Positions 44,049-53,837 are shown, numbered from the stretch's first letter. The stretch is DNA of 64,000 nt from Anderseniella sp. (GCA_028289645.1 JANQOK010000023.1:186001-250000); one strand, 5' to 3'. The notes: generated from the letters alone by a model not told the origin. Program-made: numbers and translations.

Positions 44049-45896
44049 ATGCGTAATCCGACAATGAATTGGCAAAAATCTTCATCTTCAAATGCGACCG
44101 GAGCGGATCTGGGCGAGTTGCCGGAGTGGAACTTGACCGACCTTTATCCGGGACCGGATTCGGCCGAGTTCAAAGCCGGCATGGAAAAGGCGGCATCTGA
44201 CGCAGCCCGGTTTGCCGAAACCTACCAGGGCAAGCTCGAAGACATGCTTGAGGCCGGCAAAGGCGGCGAGGCGCTGGCGGGCGTGATCCGCGAGTATGAG
44301 GCCATGTCCGACCTGTTTGGACGCCTCGGGTCATTCATGATGCTGTACTATGTGGGCGACACAACCGACCCTGACCGGCAGAAATTCTATGGTGACGTTT
44401 CCCAGAAGCTGACTTCGATAACAACCGGTTTGGTGTTCTTCGAGCTGGAGTTCAATCGGCTGGACGGCGATGCGCTGGAGTTGGCGATGGGCTCATCGGC
44501 CGGGCTGGCTCATTATCGGCCCTGGATCGAGGATCTGCGCAAGGAGAAGCCGTTTCAGCTGGAAGACCGGGTGGAACAACTGTTCCATGAGAAGTCGGTG
44601 ACCGCGGCCGGCGCCTGGAACCGACTGTTTGATGAGACCATGGCGGCACTGAAATTTGATGTGGACGGTGAGGAACTGTCCCTTGAACCGACCTTGAACA
44701 TGCTGATGTCCAAGGATGGCACCCAACGCAGGACTGCCGCGGAAGCGCTGGCCAAGGTGTTCAAGTCCAATATCTCGCTGTTCGCCTCGATCACCAACAC
44801 ACTGGCCAAGGACAAGGAGATATCCGACCGCTGGCGCGGGTTTGAAGACGTGGCCGACAGCCGCCATCTGGCCAACCGAGTTGAAGGCCCGGTGGTCGAT
44901 GCGCTGGTTGAAGCAGTACGCGGTTCATACCCGAAACTGTCGCATCGCTACTATGCCATGAAAGCGAAATGGCTGGGCATGGACCGGATGATGCACTGGG
45001 ACCGCAATGCGCCGTTGCCGGACCAGGATGACAGCAAGATCGGCTGGGACGATGCGCAGACGACGGTTCTGGACGCCTATGCCGGTTTTGCCCCGGAGAT
45101 GGCCGACATTGCACGGCGTTTCTTTGACGAACGCTGGATCGATGCCCCGGTTCGCCCGGGCAAGTCGTCCGGTGCCTTTTCGCACCCGACGGTGCCGTCG
45201 GCGCACCCATATGTGATGTTGAACTACCAGGGCAAGACTCGTGATGTCATGACACTGGCGCACGAGCTCGGCCACGGTGTGCACCAGGTTCTGGCCTCGG
45301 ATCAGGGTGCCCTGATGGCGTCCACGCCATTGACCCTGGCCGAAACCGCCTCGGTATTCGGCGAGATGCTCACTTTCCGCTCGCTGCTCAGTCAGACCAG
45401 CGATCCCAAAACCCGGAAAATCCTGCTGGCCGGCAAGGTTGAGGATATGCTCAACACCGTGGTTCGCCAGATTGCGTTCTACTGTTTCGAACGGGAGGTT
45501 CACCTGGCACGCCGCGACGGCGAACTGACAGCCGAGCAACTGGGTGAGATCTGGATCAAGACCCAGAAGGAAGCGCTCGGCGAGGCGATCGAGTTCGGTC
45601 CCGGCTATGAGAATTTCTGGGCCTACATTCCGCACTTCATCCATTCGCCGTTTTACGTCTATGCGTATGCTTTCGGCGACTGTCTGGTGAATTCGCTGTA
45701 TGCCAGGTACCTGGAGGCAGAAGACGGCTTCCAGAAAAAGTATTTCGAAATGCTCAAGGCTGGCGGCACCAAGCACCATTCCGAATTGCTGCAGCCATTC
45801 GGCCTGGATGCAACCGACCCCGGCTTCTGGAGCAAGGGGCTGTCCATGCTTGAAGGCTTCATCGACGAACTGGAACAGATGGAAGCCGAGGTTTGA
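44049..45896 (+). CDS. pepF: M3-family oligoendopeptidase F
   Basis: This is a cytoplasmic zinc endopeptidase for short peptides, 615 residues. The active site HELGHGVH (His 405, Glu 406, His 409) and the downstream Glu in LAETASVFGEM are intact. The start at 44049 follows TGGAG 6 nt upstream; a second Met lies five codons later. The DUF3445 gene begins 11 nt after its stop, and the ABC1-kinase gene overlaps that, giving a three-gene unit. Confidence 0.93.
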   Translation: MRNPTMNWQKSSSSNATGADLGELPEWNLTDLYPGPDSAEFKAGMEKAASDAARFAETYQGKLEDMLEAGKGGEALAGVIREYEAMSDLFGRLGSFMMLYYVGDTTDPDRQKFYGDVSQKLTSITTGLVFFELEFNRLDGDALELAMGSSAGLAHYRPWIEDLRKEKPFQLEDRVEQLFHEKSVTAAGAWNRLFDETMAALKFDVDGEELSLEPTLNMLMSKDGTQRRTAAEALAKVFKSNISLFASITNTLAKDKEISDRWRGFEDVADSRHLANRVEGPVVDALVEAVRGSYPKLSHRYYAMKAKWLGMDRMMHWDRNAPLPDQDDSKIGWDDAQTTVLDAYAGFAPEMADIARRFFDERWIDAPVRPGKSSGAFSHPTVPSAHPYVMLNYQGKTRDVMTLAHELGHGVHQVLASDQGALMASTPLTLAETASVFGEMLTFRSLLSQTSDPKTRKILLAGKVEDMLNTVVRQIAFYCFEREVHLARRDGELTAEQLGEIWIKTQKEALGEAIEFGPGYENFWAYIPHFIHSPFYVYAYAFGDCLVNSLYARYLEAEDGFQKKYFEMLKAGGTKHHSELLQPFGLDATDPGFWSKGLSMLEGFIDELEQMEAEV

Positions 45897-45907
45897 TCTG
45901 AGGTGAC

Positions 45908-46831
45908 ATGAGAGATCTATCAGCCCATTCAGCCCTGAATCCGGACAAGTTGCCGAGACCGTTCTCGGTTGGGCTGTCGGCTCTCGATCCGATGCACTGG
46001 ATTATGCCGGACATTCATCTGGCCGAGCAACTGCGTGCCAAGGCAGAGCACTTCGCACAGCGTCGCGAAGCGGTGTTCCAGGCGGAAGCCGACACGCTTG
46101 ATGCCCAGGTCGAGACGCTTGACCTGCTGCTGGACTACCTGCCTCGCGCCCATCCGGAAATCTACCAGGTGTCCGGCGACAACGTGACGGTGGCGCCTGC
46201 CGCCATGACATTGAAGGTTTCAGACTACGTTCACGCGCCGCTGGAACTGGCCTGCCGGCTGGTTCAGGACGATCTGGTGATCATGCGCAAGGGTGATGCC
46301 GGATACCGCATTGCCGCCGCCGCGGTGTGTTTTCCGTCCACCTGGGTGCTGGCGGACAAGTTTTCCAAACCGATTGCGGAGGTTCACGGGCCGGTGCCCG
46401 GTTTCGGGCCGGGAACCAGAACTGCGAAACTGATCGACCGGATATTCGACAACCTCAAGCAGGGCCACCCGGTGCAGCGCTGCAACTGGTCCATCTACGA
46501 GGTGCCGGACCTGCATCATCCGTTCAGTCACTCAACCCATACCAGATGGACCGACACGTGTGGCGGGTTCTTTACAGGAACCTGGCTGCGCGCCGAACGT
46601 CAGACCCTGACACGGCTGCCGGCCAGCGGTGATGTTCTGTTTACAATCCAGATCGTTGTCGATCCCGTTTCACTGCTCATGACACATCCGGACAGATGTC
46701 AGATCGCGGCCCGGCTGAAACAGCATGTTGAAAGCCTTGATGCAGCGGAGCTTGCCTACAAGGGAATTTCCGATCATCGCGACGTGGTTCTGACAGAACT
46801 GTCTGCATTGGCGGAACAGGATGAAACGTGA
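45908..46831 (+). CDS. DUF3445 haem-dependent oxidative N-demethylase-like protein
   Basis: The 307-residue protein belongs to DUF3445, whose characterised members are haem-containing subunits that oxidatively remove methyl groups from amines such as dimethylamine. It starts with the typical segment PRPFSVGLSALDPMHWI followed by an E/A-rich helix. Family-like blocks are FPSTWVLADKFSKPIAEVHGPVPGF, NWSIYEVPDLHHP and LRAERQTLTRLP. The partner subunits of the multi-subunit enzyme are not encoded here. It lies between pepF and an ABC1 kinase gene (GTGA overlap at 46828-46831). Confidence 0.87.
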   Translation: MRDLSAHSALNPDKLPRPFSVGLSALDPMHWIMPDIHLAEQLRAKAEHFAQRREAVFQAEADTLDAQVETLDLLLDYLPRAHPEIYQVSGDNVTVAPAAMTLKVSDYVHAPLELACRLVQDDLVIMRKGDAGYRIAAAAVCFPSTWVLADKFSKPIAEVHGPVPGFGPGTRTAKLIDRIFDNLKQGHPVQRCNWSIYEVPDLHHPFSHSTHTRWTDTCGGFFTGTWLRAERQTLTRLPASGDVLFTIQIVVDPVSLLMTHPDRCQIAARLKQHVESLDAAELAYKGISDHRDVVLTELSALAEQDET

Positions 46832-48222
46832 ACGGGAAATCAGATAGCAAGGATGCCGAGGCCAATTCCCTGACCGGTCGGCTGTCACGGTACGCGAAAG
46901 TCGGCAGCGGTGTCGGATCTGCGGCAGCCCGTGTTGCCGCGAGCCGGGCATTTTCATCCGACAAGGATCATTCAGCAGAAGCGAAACTGTTCAGACAGGC
47001 GCTCGGGACGCTGAAAGGCCCGCTGATGAAAGTTGCACAATTGCTGGCAACCATTCCCGAAGCGCTGCCGGCGGAGTTTGCGGAAGAACTGGCTCAGTTG
47101 CAGAACGAGGCACCGGCCATGGGCTGGCCGTTCGTGCGCCGTCGCATGGCAGCGGAACTGGGGGCGGACTGGCAGGACCGGTTTGCCTCGTTCGAGCGTG
47201 AGGCAGTTGCGGCCGCCTCGCTCGGCCAGGTGCACCGGGCCAGATCGCATGAAGGCGAGATGCTGGCCTGCAAACTGCAGTATCCTGACATGGCGTCAGC
47301 GGTCGAAGCCGATCTGAGACAGCTCAAGGTATTGTTCGCGCTGCACCGGCAGATCAGCAAGGCTATCGACACAACCGAGATTGCCGGCGAGATCGGCGCC
47401 CGGCTGCGCGAAGAACTCGATTACGTTCGTGAGGCCGGTCACATGCGGCTGTATAAGACAATTCTGGCCGACCGTCCGGACATTCATGTCCCCGACCTGC
47501 ATCAGGAGTTGTCAACCGGGCGCCTGATCACCATGCAGTGGCTCGAGGGCCGCAAGCTGCTTGAATTCAAGGACGATAACCAGGAAGTGCGGAACCTGTT
47601 GTGCCGCAACATGTTCGACGCCTGGTGGCGGCCGTTCACCAGTCACGGCGTCATACATGGCGATCCGCATCTCGGCAACTACACAGCCTGGTCGGACGAC
47701 GCAGGCAGGCCGCAGGGCCTGAACCTTCTGGATTTCGGCTGTGTGCGTGTGTTCCCGCCTTCATTCGTGAAGGGTGTGGTTGAGCTGTACCGGGGCTTGC
47801 AGGCCGATGACCGCGACAGGATTGTTTCGGCTTACGATATCTGGGGTTTCAAGGGCCTCAACAATGAGCTGATCGATATCCTGAATGTGTGGGCGCGATT
47901 TATCTACGGCCCGTTGCTGACGGACAAGGTCATGAAGATATCCGACGGATCGGGGTCGGCCGCCCAGTATGGCCGTCAGCAGGCGTTCACGGTGCATACG
48001 CAACTGAAGGAGAAGGGGCCGGTGCGGGTGCCGCGCGAGTTCGTGTTCATGGACCGGGCCGCAATCGGGCTCGGGTCGGTGTTCATTCATTTGCGTGCCG
48101 AAATGAATTTTCATCGGCTGTTCGAAAATGCACTGCAGTCGCACGAGCTGGAATCGGTTGGTGAACGGCAGGCCAGGGCACTGAACGCTGCCGGAGTGGC
48201 GCCGGCGATCGAGGCGGTCTGA
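46828..48222 (+). CDS. ABC1/AarF/UbiB-family atypical kinase
   Basis: The 464-residue protein has the ABC1/UbiB core: the KxGQ-like element KGPLMKVAQLLATIPEALP, ELAQLQNEAP, the LGQVHRA loop with CKLQYPD (nucleotide-binding Lys), and GVIHGDPHLGNY (catalytic Asp). LLDFGCVRVFPP supplies the metal-binding Asp. In Escherichia coli UbiB acts in coenzyme Q synthesis or transport; this gene is outside any ubi context. Translation starts at a GTG overlapping the DUF3445 stop. A true ubiB is likely elsewhere, so this is probably a paralogue. Confidence 0.88.
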   Translation: MNGKSDSKDAEANSLTGRLSRYAKVGSGVGSAAARVAASRAFSSDKDHSAEAKLFRQALGTLKGPLMKVAQLLATIPEALPAEFAEELAQLQNEAPAMGWPFVRRRMAAELGADWQDRFASFEREAVAAASLGQVHRARSHEGEMLACKLQYPDMASAVEADLRQLKVLFALHRQISKAIDTTEIAGEIGARLREELDYVREAGHMRLYKTILADRPDIHVPDLHQELSTGRLITMQWLEGRKLLEFKDDNQEVRNLLCRNMFDAWWRPFTSHGVIHGDPHLGNYTAWSDDAGRPQGLNLLDFGCVRVFPPSFVKGVVELYRGLQADDRDRIVSAYDIWGFKGLNNELIDILNVWARFIYGPLLTDKVMKISDGSGSAAQYGRQQAFTVHTQLKEKGPVRVPREFVFMDRAAIGLGSVFIHLRAEMNFHRLFENALQSHELESVGERQARALNAAGVAPAIEAV

Positions 48223-48429
48223 TGCGCAGCCTGTGCTGATTGGACCGGATCGACCGATCCTGCCGGCACAGCGCGGATACCCGTGTCATGACGGGTGAAA
48301 GGTGCGGCGTTTAAACCAGTGGAAATGCAGCCTGCGCTATTGCAAGTTGATTTTTCGGGATGGCTGCCCGTATTGTGGCAGTTTGCACTTCCATATTGTC
48401 CACTTTCAGCTTTTCAGGGGCTTTCATAA

Positions 48430-48732
48430 ATGTCTGAACACGACCGTTTCACCGCGGATATCCTCGACGCATCCGGTACCACCGACCATGCGGCCACCTA
48501 TAAGGGGTTCGTGAAGTACTCCGTGGCGCTTTGCATCGCATGTTTCATCATCCTGACGTCCTTGTGCATATTTGCTTTCGGCCCTTCCGGGTCACTGTTC
48601 TATGGCTTTGCCGGCCTTATAGTGGGTCTGATTGCGCTGATCATCGATATCCGGATTGGCTCCGGCAACTGGTTTCTGTCAGGCGGCGTTGCAGCGCTGT
48701 TCGCCCTGTTCGCAGCCATGCTGGTTTCCTGA
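48430..48732 (+). CDS. aa3-type cytochrome c oxidase subunit IV-like membrane protein
   Basis: The 100-residue protein has a cytoplasmic N-terminus with the family segment DHAATYKGFVKYS and three hydrophobic segments up to the C-terminus. Bacterial aa3 oxidase subunit IV proteins share this YxGFVK motif just before the first helix; in Hyphomicrobiales a homologue often precedes the transhydrogenase operon. It is longer and more hydrophobic than minimal subunit IV forms, so a different membrane role is possible. pntAA begins 55 nt downstream. Confidence 0.75.
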   Translation: MSEHDRFTADILDASGTTDHAATYKGFVKYSVALCIACFIILTSLCIFAFGPSGSLFYGFAGLIVGLIALIIDIRIGSGNWFLSGGVAALFALFAAMLVS

Positions 48733-48787
48733 TAGGCACGCGCAGGCCGTCCTCGCGCATTTCACTGCATACTGACTGGAGTAGCCC

Positions 48788-49918
48788 ATGAAGATAGCTG
48801 TCCCGAAAGAAACGGCAGCCGGTGAAAGCCGTGTTGCGGTATCTGCTGATGCCGTGAAAGCCTACGTGAAGAAGGGGCTCACCGTGTGTGTCGAGCAGGG
48901 CGCGGGAGCCGGCTCCTTCATGTCCGACGATGCCTTCAAGGCTGCCGGCGCCAAGATTGCCAAGGGTGCGGCTGTGCTCAAGGACGCAGACATCGTGCTG
49001 GCGGTGCGCCGGTTGCCTGATGCCAGCGTAAAGTCGCTCAAGAAGGGAGCCATTGTGGCTGCCCAGCTTGATCCATATGGCGACCGCAAGAATCTCGACG
49101 CTATGGCCAGGCAGGGGGCTTCGGCATTTTCCATGGAGCTGGTGCCGCGCATCACCCGCGCCCAGTCAATGGACGTGCTGTCATCGCAGGCGAACCTTGC
49201 CGGCTACAAGGCCGTCATTGACGCGGCTGAGCATTTCAGCAGGGCCTTCCCGATGATGATGACGGCTGCAGGCACCGTTCCTGCAGCGCGCGTGTTCGTC
49301 ATGGGCGCCGGGGTGGCGGGCCTGCAGGCGATTGCCACGGCGCGGCGGCTCGGGGCGGTCGTGTCGGCGACCGATGTTCGTGCGGCTGCCGGTGAACAGG
49401 TTGCTTCGCTCGGTGCTAAATTCGTGTTCGTCGAGGGCATGGCCGATGCTGCCACCGAAGGCGGTTATGCCAAGGAATTGTCGGCCGAGGACAAGAAAAA
49501 GCAGGCCGAACTGGTTGCCGATCATATCAAGGGCCAGGATGTCGTCATCACGACGGCTCTGATCCCCGGGCGGCCAGCTCCGGTGCTGGTTACCAAGCAG
49601 ATGGTCGAAAGCATGAAGGCGGGCTCAATCATCGTCGACATGGCTGTGGAGCGCGGTGGCAACTGTCCGCTGTCAAAACCCGGCCAGGTCGTCGATCACA
49701 AGGGCGTTGCGATCATGGGGTACGAGAACCTGCCCGGCAAACTAGCCGGCAACGCCTCGACACTGTACGCGAAGAACCTGCAGAACTTTGTTGATCTGAT
49801 TGTGTCGCCGGAAGGTGAGATGAAGCTCGACTGGGAAGATGAGATCATCACCGGGTGCGGGCTGATGCGCGATGGCGAAATCGTGCATCCGGTTCTGACT
49901 GAGAAGAAGGGGAACTAG
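48788..49918 (+). CDS. pntAA: NAD(P) transhydrogenase subunit alpha part 1 (PntAA)
   Basis: This is the cytoplasmic NAD(H)-binding component of the proton-pumping transhydrogenase, 376 residues. Motifs are [57 protein letters not shown] (Rossmann) and [13 protein letters not shown]. The alpha subunit is split into PntAA and PntAB as in Rhodospirillum-type enzymes. The next gene starts 4 nt after the stop. Confidence 0.95.
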   Translation: MKIAVPKETAAGESRVAVSADAVKAYVKKGLTVCVEQGAGAGSFMSDDAFKAAGAKIAKGAAVLKDADIVLAVRRLPDASVKSLKKGAIVAAQLDPYGDRKNLDAMARQGASAFSMELVPRITRAQSMDVLSSQANLAGYKAVIDAAEHFSRAFPMMMTAAGTVPAARVFVMGAGVAGLQAIATARRLGAVVSATDVRAAAGEQVASLGAKFVFVEGMADAATEGGYAKELSAEDKKKQAELVADHIKGQDVVITTALIPGRPAPVLVTKQMVESMKAGSIIVDMAVERGGNCPLSKPGQVVDHKGVAIMGYENLPGKLAGNASTLYAKNLQNFVDLIVSPEGEMKLDWEDEIITGCGLMRDGEIVHPVLTEKKGN

Positions 49919-49922
49919 AGCA

Positions 49923-50393
49923 ATGGCAGGAATGACCCCGGAAGAGGTAACGGAAGCCGCAAAGGCCGCGGCCGAAGCTGCACGCAGTGCCGCCGAAGCG
50001 GCGCAAACCGCGTCAGAACAGGCGCAGGCGCTGGCTGACCAGGCGCAGCTGATCGCGGAAGGCGCCGGCGCAGCAGCAGGTGCGGCCACCGGAATTGATC
50101 CGTTTGTGTTTCGCCTGGCCATCTTCGTGCTGGCGATCTTTGTCGGCTATTACGTTGTCTGGTCAGTGACACCGGCGCTGCATACCCCGCTGATGTCGGT
50201 GACCAATGCGATCTCCTCGGTCATCGTGGTCGGCGCATTGCTGGCAGTCGGCGCCGGTGCGGTGGCGTCCGGATCAACGGCGGCCATGGTGTTCGGCTTC
50301 ATTGCGCTGGTGTTCGCCAGCGTCAACATATTCGGCGGCTTCCTGGTTACCCAGCGAATGCTGGCTATGTACAAGAAGAAGGAAGCCAAGTGA
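49923..50393 (+). CDS. pntAB: NAD(P) transhydrogenase subunit alpha part 2 (PntAB)
   Basis: The 156-residue membrane component has three to four hydrophobic helices in the C-terminal 100 residues ([39 protein letters not shown]). The N-terminal 50 residues are an Ala/Glu-rich helix ([30 protein letters not shown]) likely to form a coiled coil, longer than in many homologues. The stop overlaps the pntB ATG. Confidence 0.93.
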   Translation: MAGMTPEEVTEAAKAAAEAARSAAEAAQTASEQAQALADQAQLIAEGAGAAAGAATGIDPFVFRLAIFVLAIFVGYYVVWSVTPALHTPLMSVTNAISSVIVVGALLAVGAGAVASGSTAAMVFGFIALVFASVNIFGGFLVTQRMLAMYKKKEAK

Positions 50394-51799
50394 TGTCAGC
50401 AAATATCGCGGCCCTTCTGTATCTCGTTTCCGGCGTCCTGTTCATTCTGGCGCTGCGCGGGCTTTCGCATCCTGAGTCTTCCAGACAGGGTAACCAGTTC
50501 GGTATGATCGGCATGGCGGTGGCGGTTGTGACCACACTGCTGCTGATGGGTGTCGGTTCGGCCACCACCTGGGGCCTGATCATATTGGCAATTGCCATTG
50601 GTGGCAGCATCGGTGCCTACACGGCGAAGAACATTCCCATGACGGCAATGCCGGAACTTGTGGCGGCTTTCCACTCGCTGGTGGGCCTGGCGGCGGTGTT
50701 CGTGGCTGCAGCAGCACTGTATTCACCTGCCGCGTTTGAAATTTCCGACGCATCGGGCCAGATCGCGGCGGCATCCCTGTTTGAGATGGCGCTCGGTGCC
50801 GGCATTGGTGCCATTACCTTTACCGGTTCGGTGATTGCGTTCGGCAAGCTGTCCGGGCGCGTGTCCGGCGCGCCGATCATGCTGCCGGCGCGGCACATGA
50901 TCAATATCGCGCTGTTCGCGGCCATCGTCATTGCCATCATCTGGCTGATGGTGACGCAATCGGCGACCGCGTTCTGGCTCATCGTGGTTTTGGCACTGGT
51001 TTTCGGGGTGCTGATCATTATCCCGATTGGCGGAGCCGACATGCCGGTGGTGGTGTCGATGCTGAACTCGTATTCCGGATGGGCGGCAGCCGGTATTGGT
51101 TTCACGCTGGGCAACACCGCGCTGATCATTACCGGCGCGCTGGTCGGTTCGTCCGGCGCCATCCTGTCCTACATCATGTGCAAGGGCATGAACCGGTCGT
51201 TCATTTCGGTCATCCTTGGCGGCTTCGGTGGTGAAACCGCCGGACCTGCGGCGGGCGCCGACGGCGAGGTCAAGCCCGTCAAGCAGGGTTCTGCGGAGGA
51301 TGCCGGCTTCATGCTGAAGAACGCATCTTCGGTGATCATCGTGCCGGGCTACGGCATGGCGGTGGCGCAGGCTCAGCATGCGCTGCGTGAAATGGCAGAC
51401 GAGCTTAAAGCCGCCGGCGTCACGGTCAAGTATGCCATTCATCCGGTCGCCGGGCGTATGCCGGGCCACATGAACGTGCTGCTGGCCGAGGCGAACGTGC
51501 CTTATGACGAAGTGTTCGAACTTGAAGACATCAACTCGGAGTTCGCCAACACCGATATCGTCTATGTGATCGGCGCCAACGATGTGACCAATCCTGCAGC
51601 CAAGGAGGATCCGCAGTCGCCGATCTTCGGCATGCCGGTGCTGGAAGTGTGGAATGCAGGCACGGTGATGTTCTCCAAGCGCTCGCTGGCATCGGGATAC
51701 GCCGGCATCGACAACTCGCTGTTCTACCGCGACAACACGCTGATGCTGCTGGGCGACGCCAAGAAAATGGTCGAGGGCATCGTCAAGGCAATGGATTGA
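50393..51799 (+). CDS. pntB: NAD(P) transhydrogenase subunit beta
   Basis: The 468-residue subunit has about nine membrane helices and a C-terminal NADP(H)-binding domain. Motifs include IPMTAMPELVAAFHSLVGLAAV, the NADP-binding GYGMAVAQAQ, HPVAGRMPGHMNVLLAEA and VIGANDVTNPAA. ATG at 50393 is used; the GTG one codon before is an alternative. The TGA overlaps the ATG of the PhyH-like gene (TGATG), so that gene is coupled to the operon. Confidence 0.96.
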   Translation: MSANIAALLYLVSGVLFILALRGLSHPESSRQGNQFGMIGMAVAVVTTLLLMGVGSATTWGLIILAIAIGGSIGAYTAKNIPMTAMPELVAAFHSLVGLAAVFVAAAALYSPAAFEISDASGQIAAASLFEMALGAGIGAITFTGSVIAFGKLSGRVSGAPIMLPARHMINIALFAAIVIAIIWLMVTQSATAFWLIVVLALVFGVLIIIPIGGADMPVVVSMLNSYSGWAAAGIGFTLGNTALIITGALVGSSGAILSYIMCKGMNRSFISVILGGFGGETAGPAAGADGEVKPVKQGSAEDAGFMLKNASSVIIVPGYGMAVAQAQHALREMADELKAAGVTVKYAIHPVAGRMPGHMNVLLAEANVPYDEVFELEDINSEFANTDIVYVIGANDVTNPAAKEDPQSPIFGMPVLEVWNAGTVMFSKRSLASGYAGIDNSLFYRDNTLMLLGDAKKMVEGIVKAMD

Positions 51800-52482
51800 T
51801 GCTCGAGTTCCAGCGCGATGGTGCGGAACTCATTGCATCAGCGGTGGAACCGGCAGTTCTTGCTCAGCTTCGGCACGAATTCACAACATTGGATGTAAAA
51901 GTCGGGGGCAGGTCATTTGATCTGTCCCCGGTTGTCTTGCAACTGTTATCTCCGTCAGGAGAGCTTGGACAGGTGGCCAGTGCCTTGTCGGATGGCGCTG
52001 CCAGACCTGTGCGTGTTCTTGCATTCGACAAGACACCTGAAACCAACTGGCATCTCGGATGGCATCAGGACCGGGTTATTGCAGTGAAGCAGCGAAGACC
52101 GGTTTCCTGGAACGGCACCTGGACTTGCAAGGCCGGAGTTCCCCATGTCGAGGCTCCGGTCGATGTGCTCCATTCGATGTTTTCTCTGAGGCTTCATCTT
52201 GACGATTGTCCAGCTGACAATGGCGCCCTAAAGGTGTTGCCGTGCTCATGGTTGAAGGGTCGAATGACCGATGCAGAGGTCAGGCATATTGCTGAAAACG
52301 GCGATCCCGTGATTTGCGAGGCTGCAGCAGGTGACGTGGTCGCCATGAAAGCACTGACAGTTCACGGCTCGGACGCCGCGCTTGAACCCACCCACCGGCG
52401 GGTGCTGCATGTTGACTACTGCGTCTGCGACTTGCCGGAAGGCCTTCAGTGGGCTTTGGAAATCAATCCTCAAGACACATGA
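51799..52482 (+). CDS. Phytanoyl-CoA dioxygenase (PhyH)-family protein
   Basis: The 227-residue enzyme is a probable Fe(II)/2-oxoglutarate dioxygenase. The iron-binding H-x-D (His 89, Asp 91 in GWHQDR), the distal His (about 189 in LTVHGSD) and the following Arg (HRRVLHVDY) for 2-oxoglutarate are present. Substrate-binding features are not diagnostic. The ATG at 51799 overlaps the pntB stop, so it is expressed with the transhydrogenase, and the following hydrolase overlaps its end. An upstream extension lies inside pntB in another frame and is rejected. Confidence 0.82.
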   Translation: MLEFQRDGAELIASAVEPAVLAQLRHEFTTLDVKVGGRSFDLSPVVLQLLSPSGELGQVASALSDGAARPVRVLAFDKTPETNWHLGWHQDRVIAVKQRRPVSWNGTWTCKAGVPHVEAPVDVLHSMFSLRLHLDDCPADNGALKVLPCSWLKGRMTDAEVRHIAENGDPVICEAAAGDVVAMKALTVHGSDAALEPTHRRVLHVDYCVCDLPEGLQWALEINPQDT

Positions 52483-53318
52483 AGAAAACCATGATCAGTT
52501 TCGTTGTTGTTTTTGCCGGCCTCTATCTCGCGTTGGCGGGGTTCATGTATGTGTCACAAAGGAGCCTGCAGTATTTTCCACAGCAAAGTGTCAGGGCAGG
52601 CTTCGAGGATCCGGGCAAATTCGGACTCGATGGGTTTTCGGCGGCGTCCATCAAAACTGGAGACGGTGAGACCCTGAGGGCGTGGCTGGCGCTGCCGCCA
52701 AAGCCGGATGCTCCGCTGATATTGTACCTGCACGGCAATGCCGGGACCCTGGGAGACCGGGCAGAGCGCTTCGGGGTGTTTCATCGTGAAGGTTTCGGTG
52801 TTCTGGTGCTGAGCTGGCGCGGCTATGGCGGGTCGACCGGCAGTCCGAGCGAGACGGGATTTGTCGAGGACGGTCGCGCGGCGATGAAATTCCTGCATCA
52901 GAACGGCATTCCGGCATCCCGGGTTGTGCTGTTTGGCGAATCGCTGGGCAGCGGCGTTGCAACACAATTGGCGGCCAATCCGGACACCGGCCCGCTGGCG
53001 GTTGTGCTTGAGGCGCCGTTTACGTCGGCTGCGGATGTGGCACGAACGCGATACTGGTTCCTGCCGGTTGGCCTGTTGATGAAGGATCAGTACCGTTCAA
53101 TCGAGTTTGCACCGAAGGTCACCGCGCCGGTGTTCGTGTTCCACGGCACCGCTGACAAGGTTGTGCCCTTTGCGCAAGGCAAGCGGCTGTCTGCAGCTTT
53201 CGCGGGGCCGAAGGAGTTCTTGAGCATGCAGGGCAATGGCCATATCGACCCGCTGACCGAGGTCAGCTGGGGGGCGATCAAGGACTTCCTGAAGACACAT
53301 GGTGCGGCGCCTGAATAA
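52479..53318 (+). CDS. Membrane-anchored alpha/beta hydrolase
   Basis: The 279-residue hydrolase has an N-terminal transmembrane helix (SFVVVFAGLYLALAGFMYV), so the catalytic domain probably faces the periplasm. The catalytic triad is visible: HGNAG (oxyanion region), FGESLGSGVA (nucleophile Ser), HGTADKVVP (Asp) and GNGHID (His). It belongs to the BEM46/YfhR-like group. Its ATG overlaps the stop of the dioxygenase gene. The substrate is unknown. Confidence 0.87.
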   Translation: MKKTMISFVVVFAGLYLALAGFMYVSQRSLQYFPQQSVRAGFEDPGKFGLDGFSAASIKTGDGETLRAWLALPPKPDAPLILYLHGNAGTLGDRAERFGVFHREGFGVLVLSWRGYGGSTGSPSETGFVEDGRAAMKFLHQNGIPASRVVLFGESLGSGVATQLAANPDTGPLAVVLEAPFTSAADVARTRYWFLPVGLLMKDQYRSIEFAPKVTAPVFVFHGTADKVVPFAQGKRLSAAFAGPKEFLSMQGNGHIDPLTEVSWGAIKDFLKTHGAAPE

Positions 53319-53340
53319 AGAGCGTCGGTTTCGCGGCTGC

Positions 53341-53808
53341 TTAGGCGTAATCCAGCGGCAAAACGGTTGTCCGCTTGATTTCCTCCATGACAAAGCTGGA
53401 CGACACGTCGTTGAGCTCGATCTTTGAGATGAGACGCTGGTACAGGGCGTCATAGGCTTTCATGCTCGGTACGACAGCCTGCAACAGGTAGTCCACATCG
53501 CCGGTAGTGCGGTAAATCCCAATGATTTCCGGCAGGGTGCGGACTGCGGCGTGAAATCTTTCGAGCCAGGCGCTGGTGTGATTGTTGGTGCGCACGGATA
53601 TGAACACCGTCAGGTCCAGATTGAGCTGTTCCGGGTCCAGAAGGGTAACCCGGGCGCGTATGATGCCCTTGTCTTCCATGTGCTTGACGCGGTTCCAGCA
53701 GGCGTTGCGCGACAAGTGAACCTGTTGCGCCATGTCGTTCAGCGACAGGTTGGCATCGTGCTGAAGAAGATCCAGAATTTTTCGATCAGTTTGGTCCATT
53801 GTTGGCAT
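53341..53808 (-). CDS. Lrp/AsnC-family regulator
   Basis: The 155-residue regulator has an N-terminal HTH (LSLNDMAQQVHLSRNACWNRVKHMEDKGII) and a RAM ligand-binding domain (GIYRTTGDVDYLLQAVVPSMKAYD). The start is put at 53808, where a TGGAAG precedes the ATG; the Met three codons further in is also possible. It is divergent from the DUF6356 gene across a region with a TGGGA/TCCCA dyad and may control itself or that gene. Confidence 0.9.
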   Translation of the reverse strand: MPTMDQTDRKILDLLQHDANLSLNDMAQQVHLSRNACWNRVKHMEDKGIIRARVTLLDPEQLNLDLTVFISVRTNNHTSAWLERFHAAVRTLPEIIGIYRTTGDVDYLLQAVVPSMKAYDALYQRLISKIELNDVSSSFVMEEIKRTTVLPLDYA

Positions 53809-53822
53809 AATGCTTCCAGGTG

Positions 53823-53837
53823 TGGGATGTTGTCCCA
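53823..53837. promoter_or_regulatory. Candidate Lrp operator
   Basis: TGGGA-TGTTG-TCCCA forms a perfect interrupted dyad 15 nt from the Lrp start, in the divergent space with the DUF6356 gene. An Lrp-type dimer site is plausible. Confidence 0.4.
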
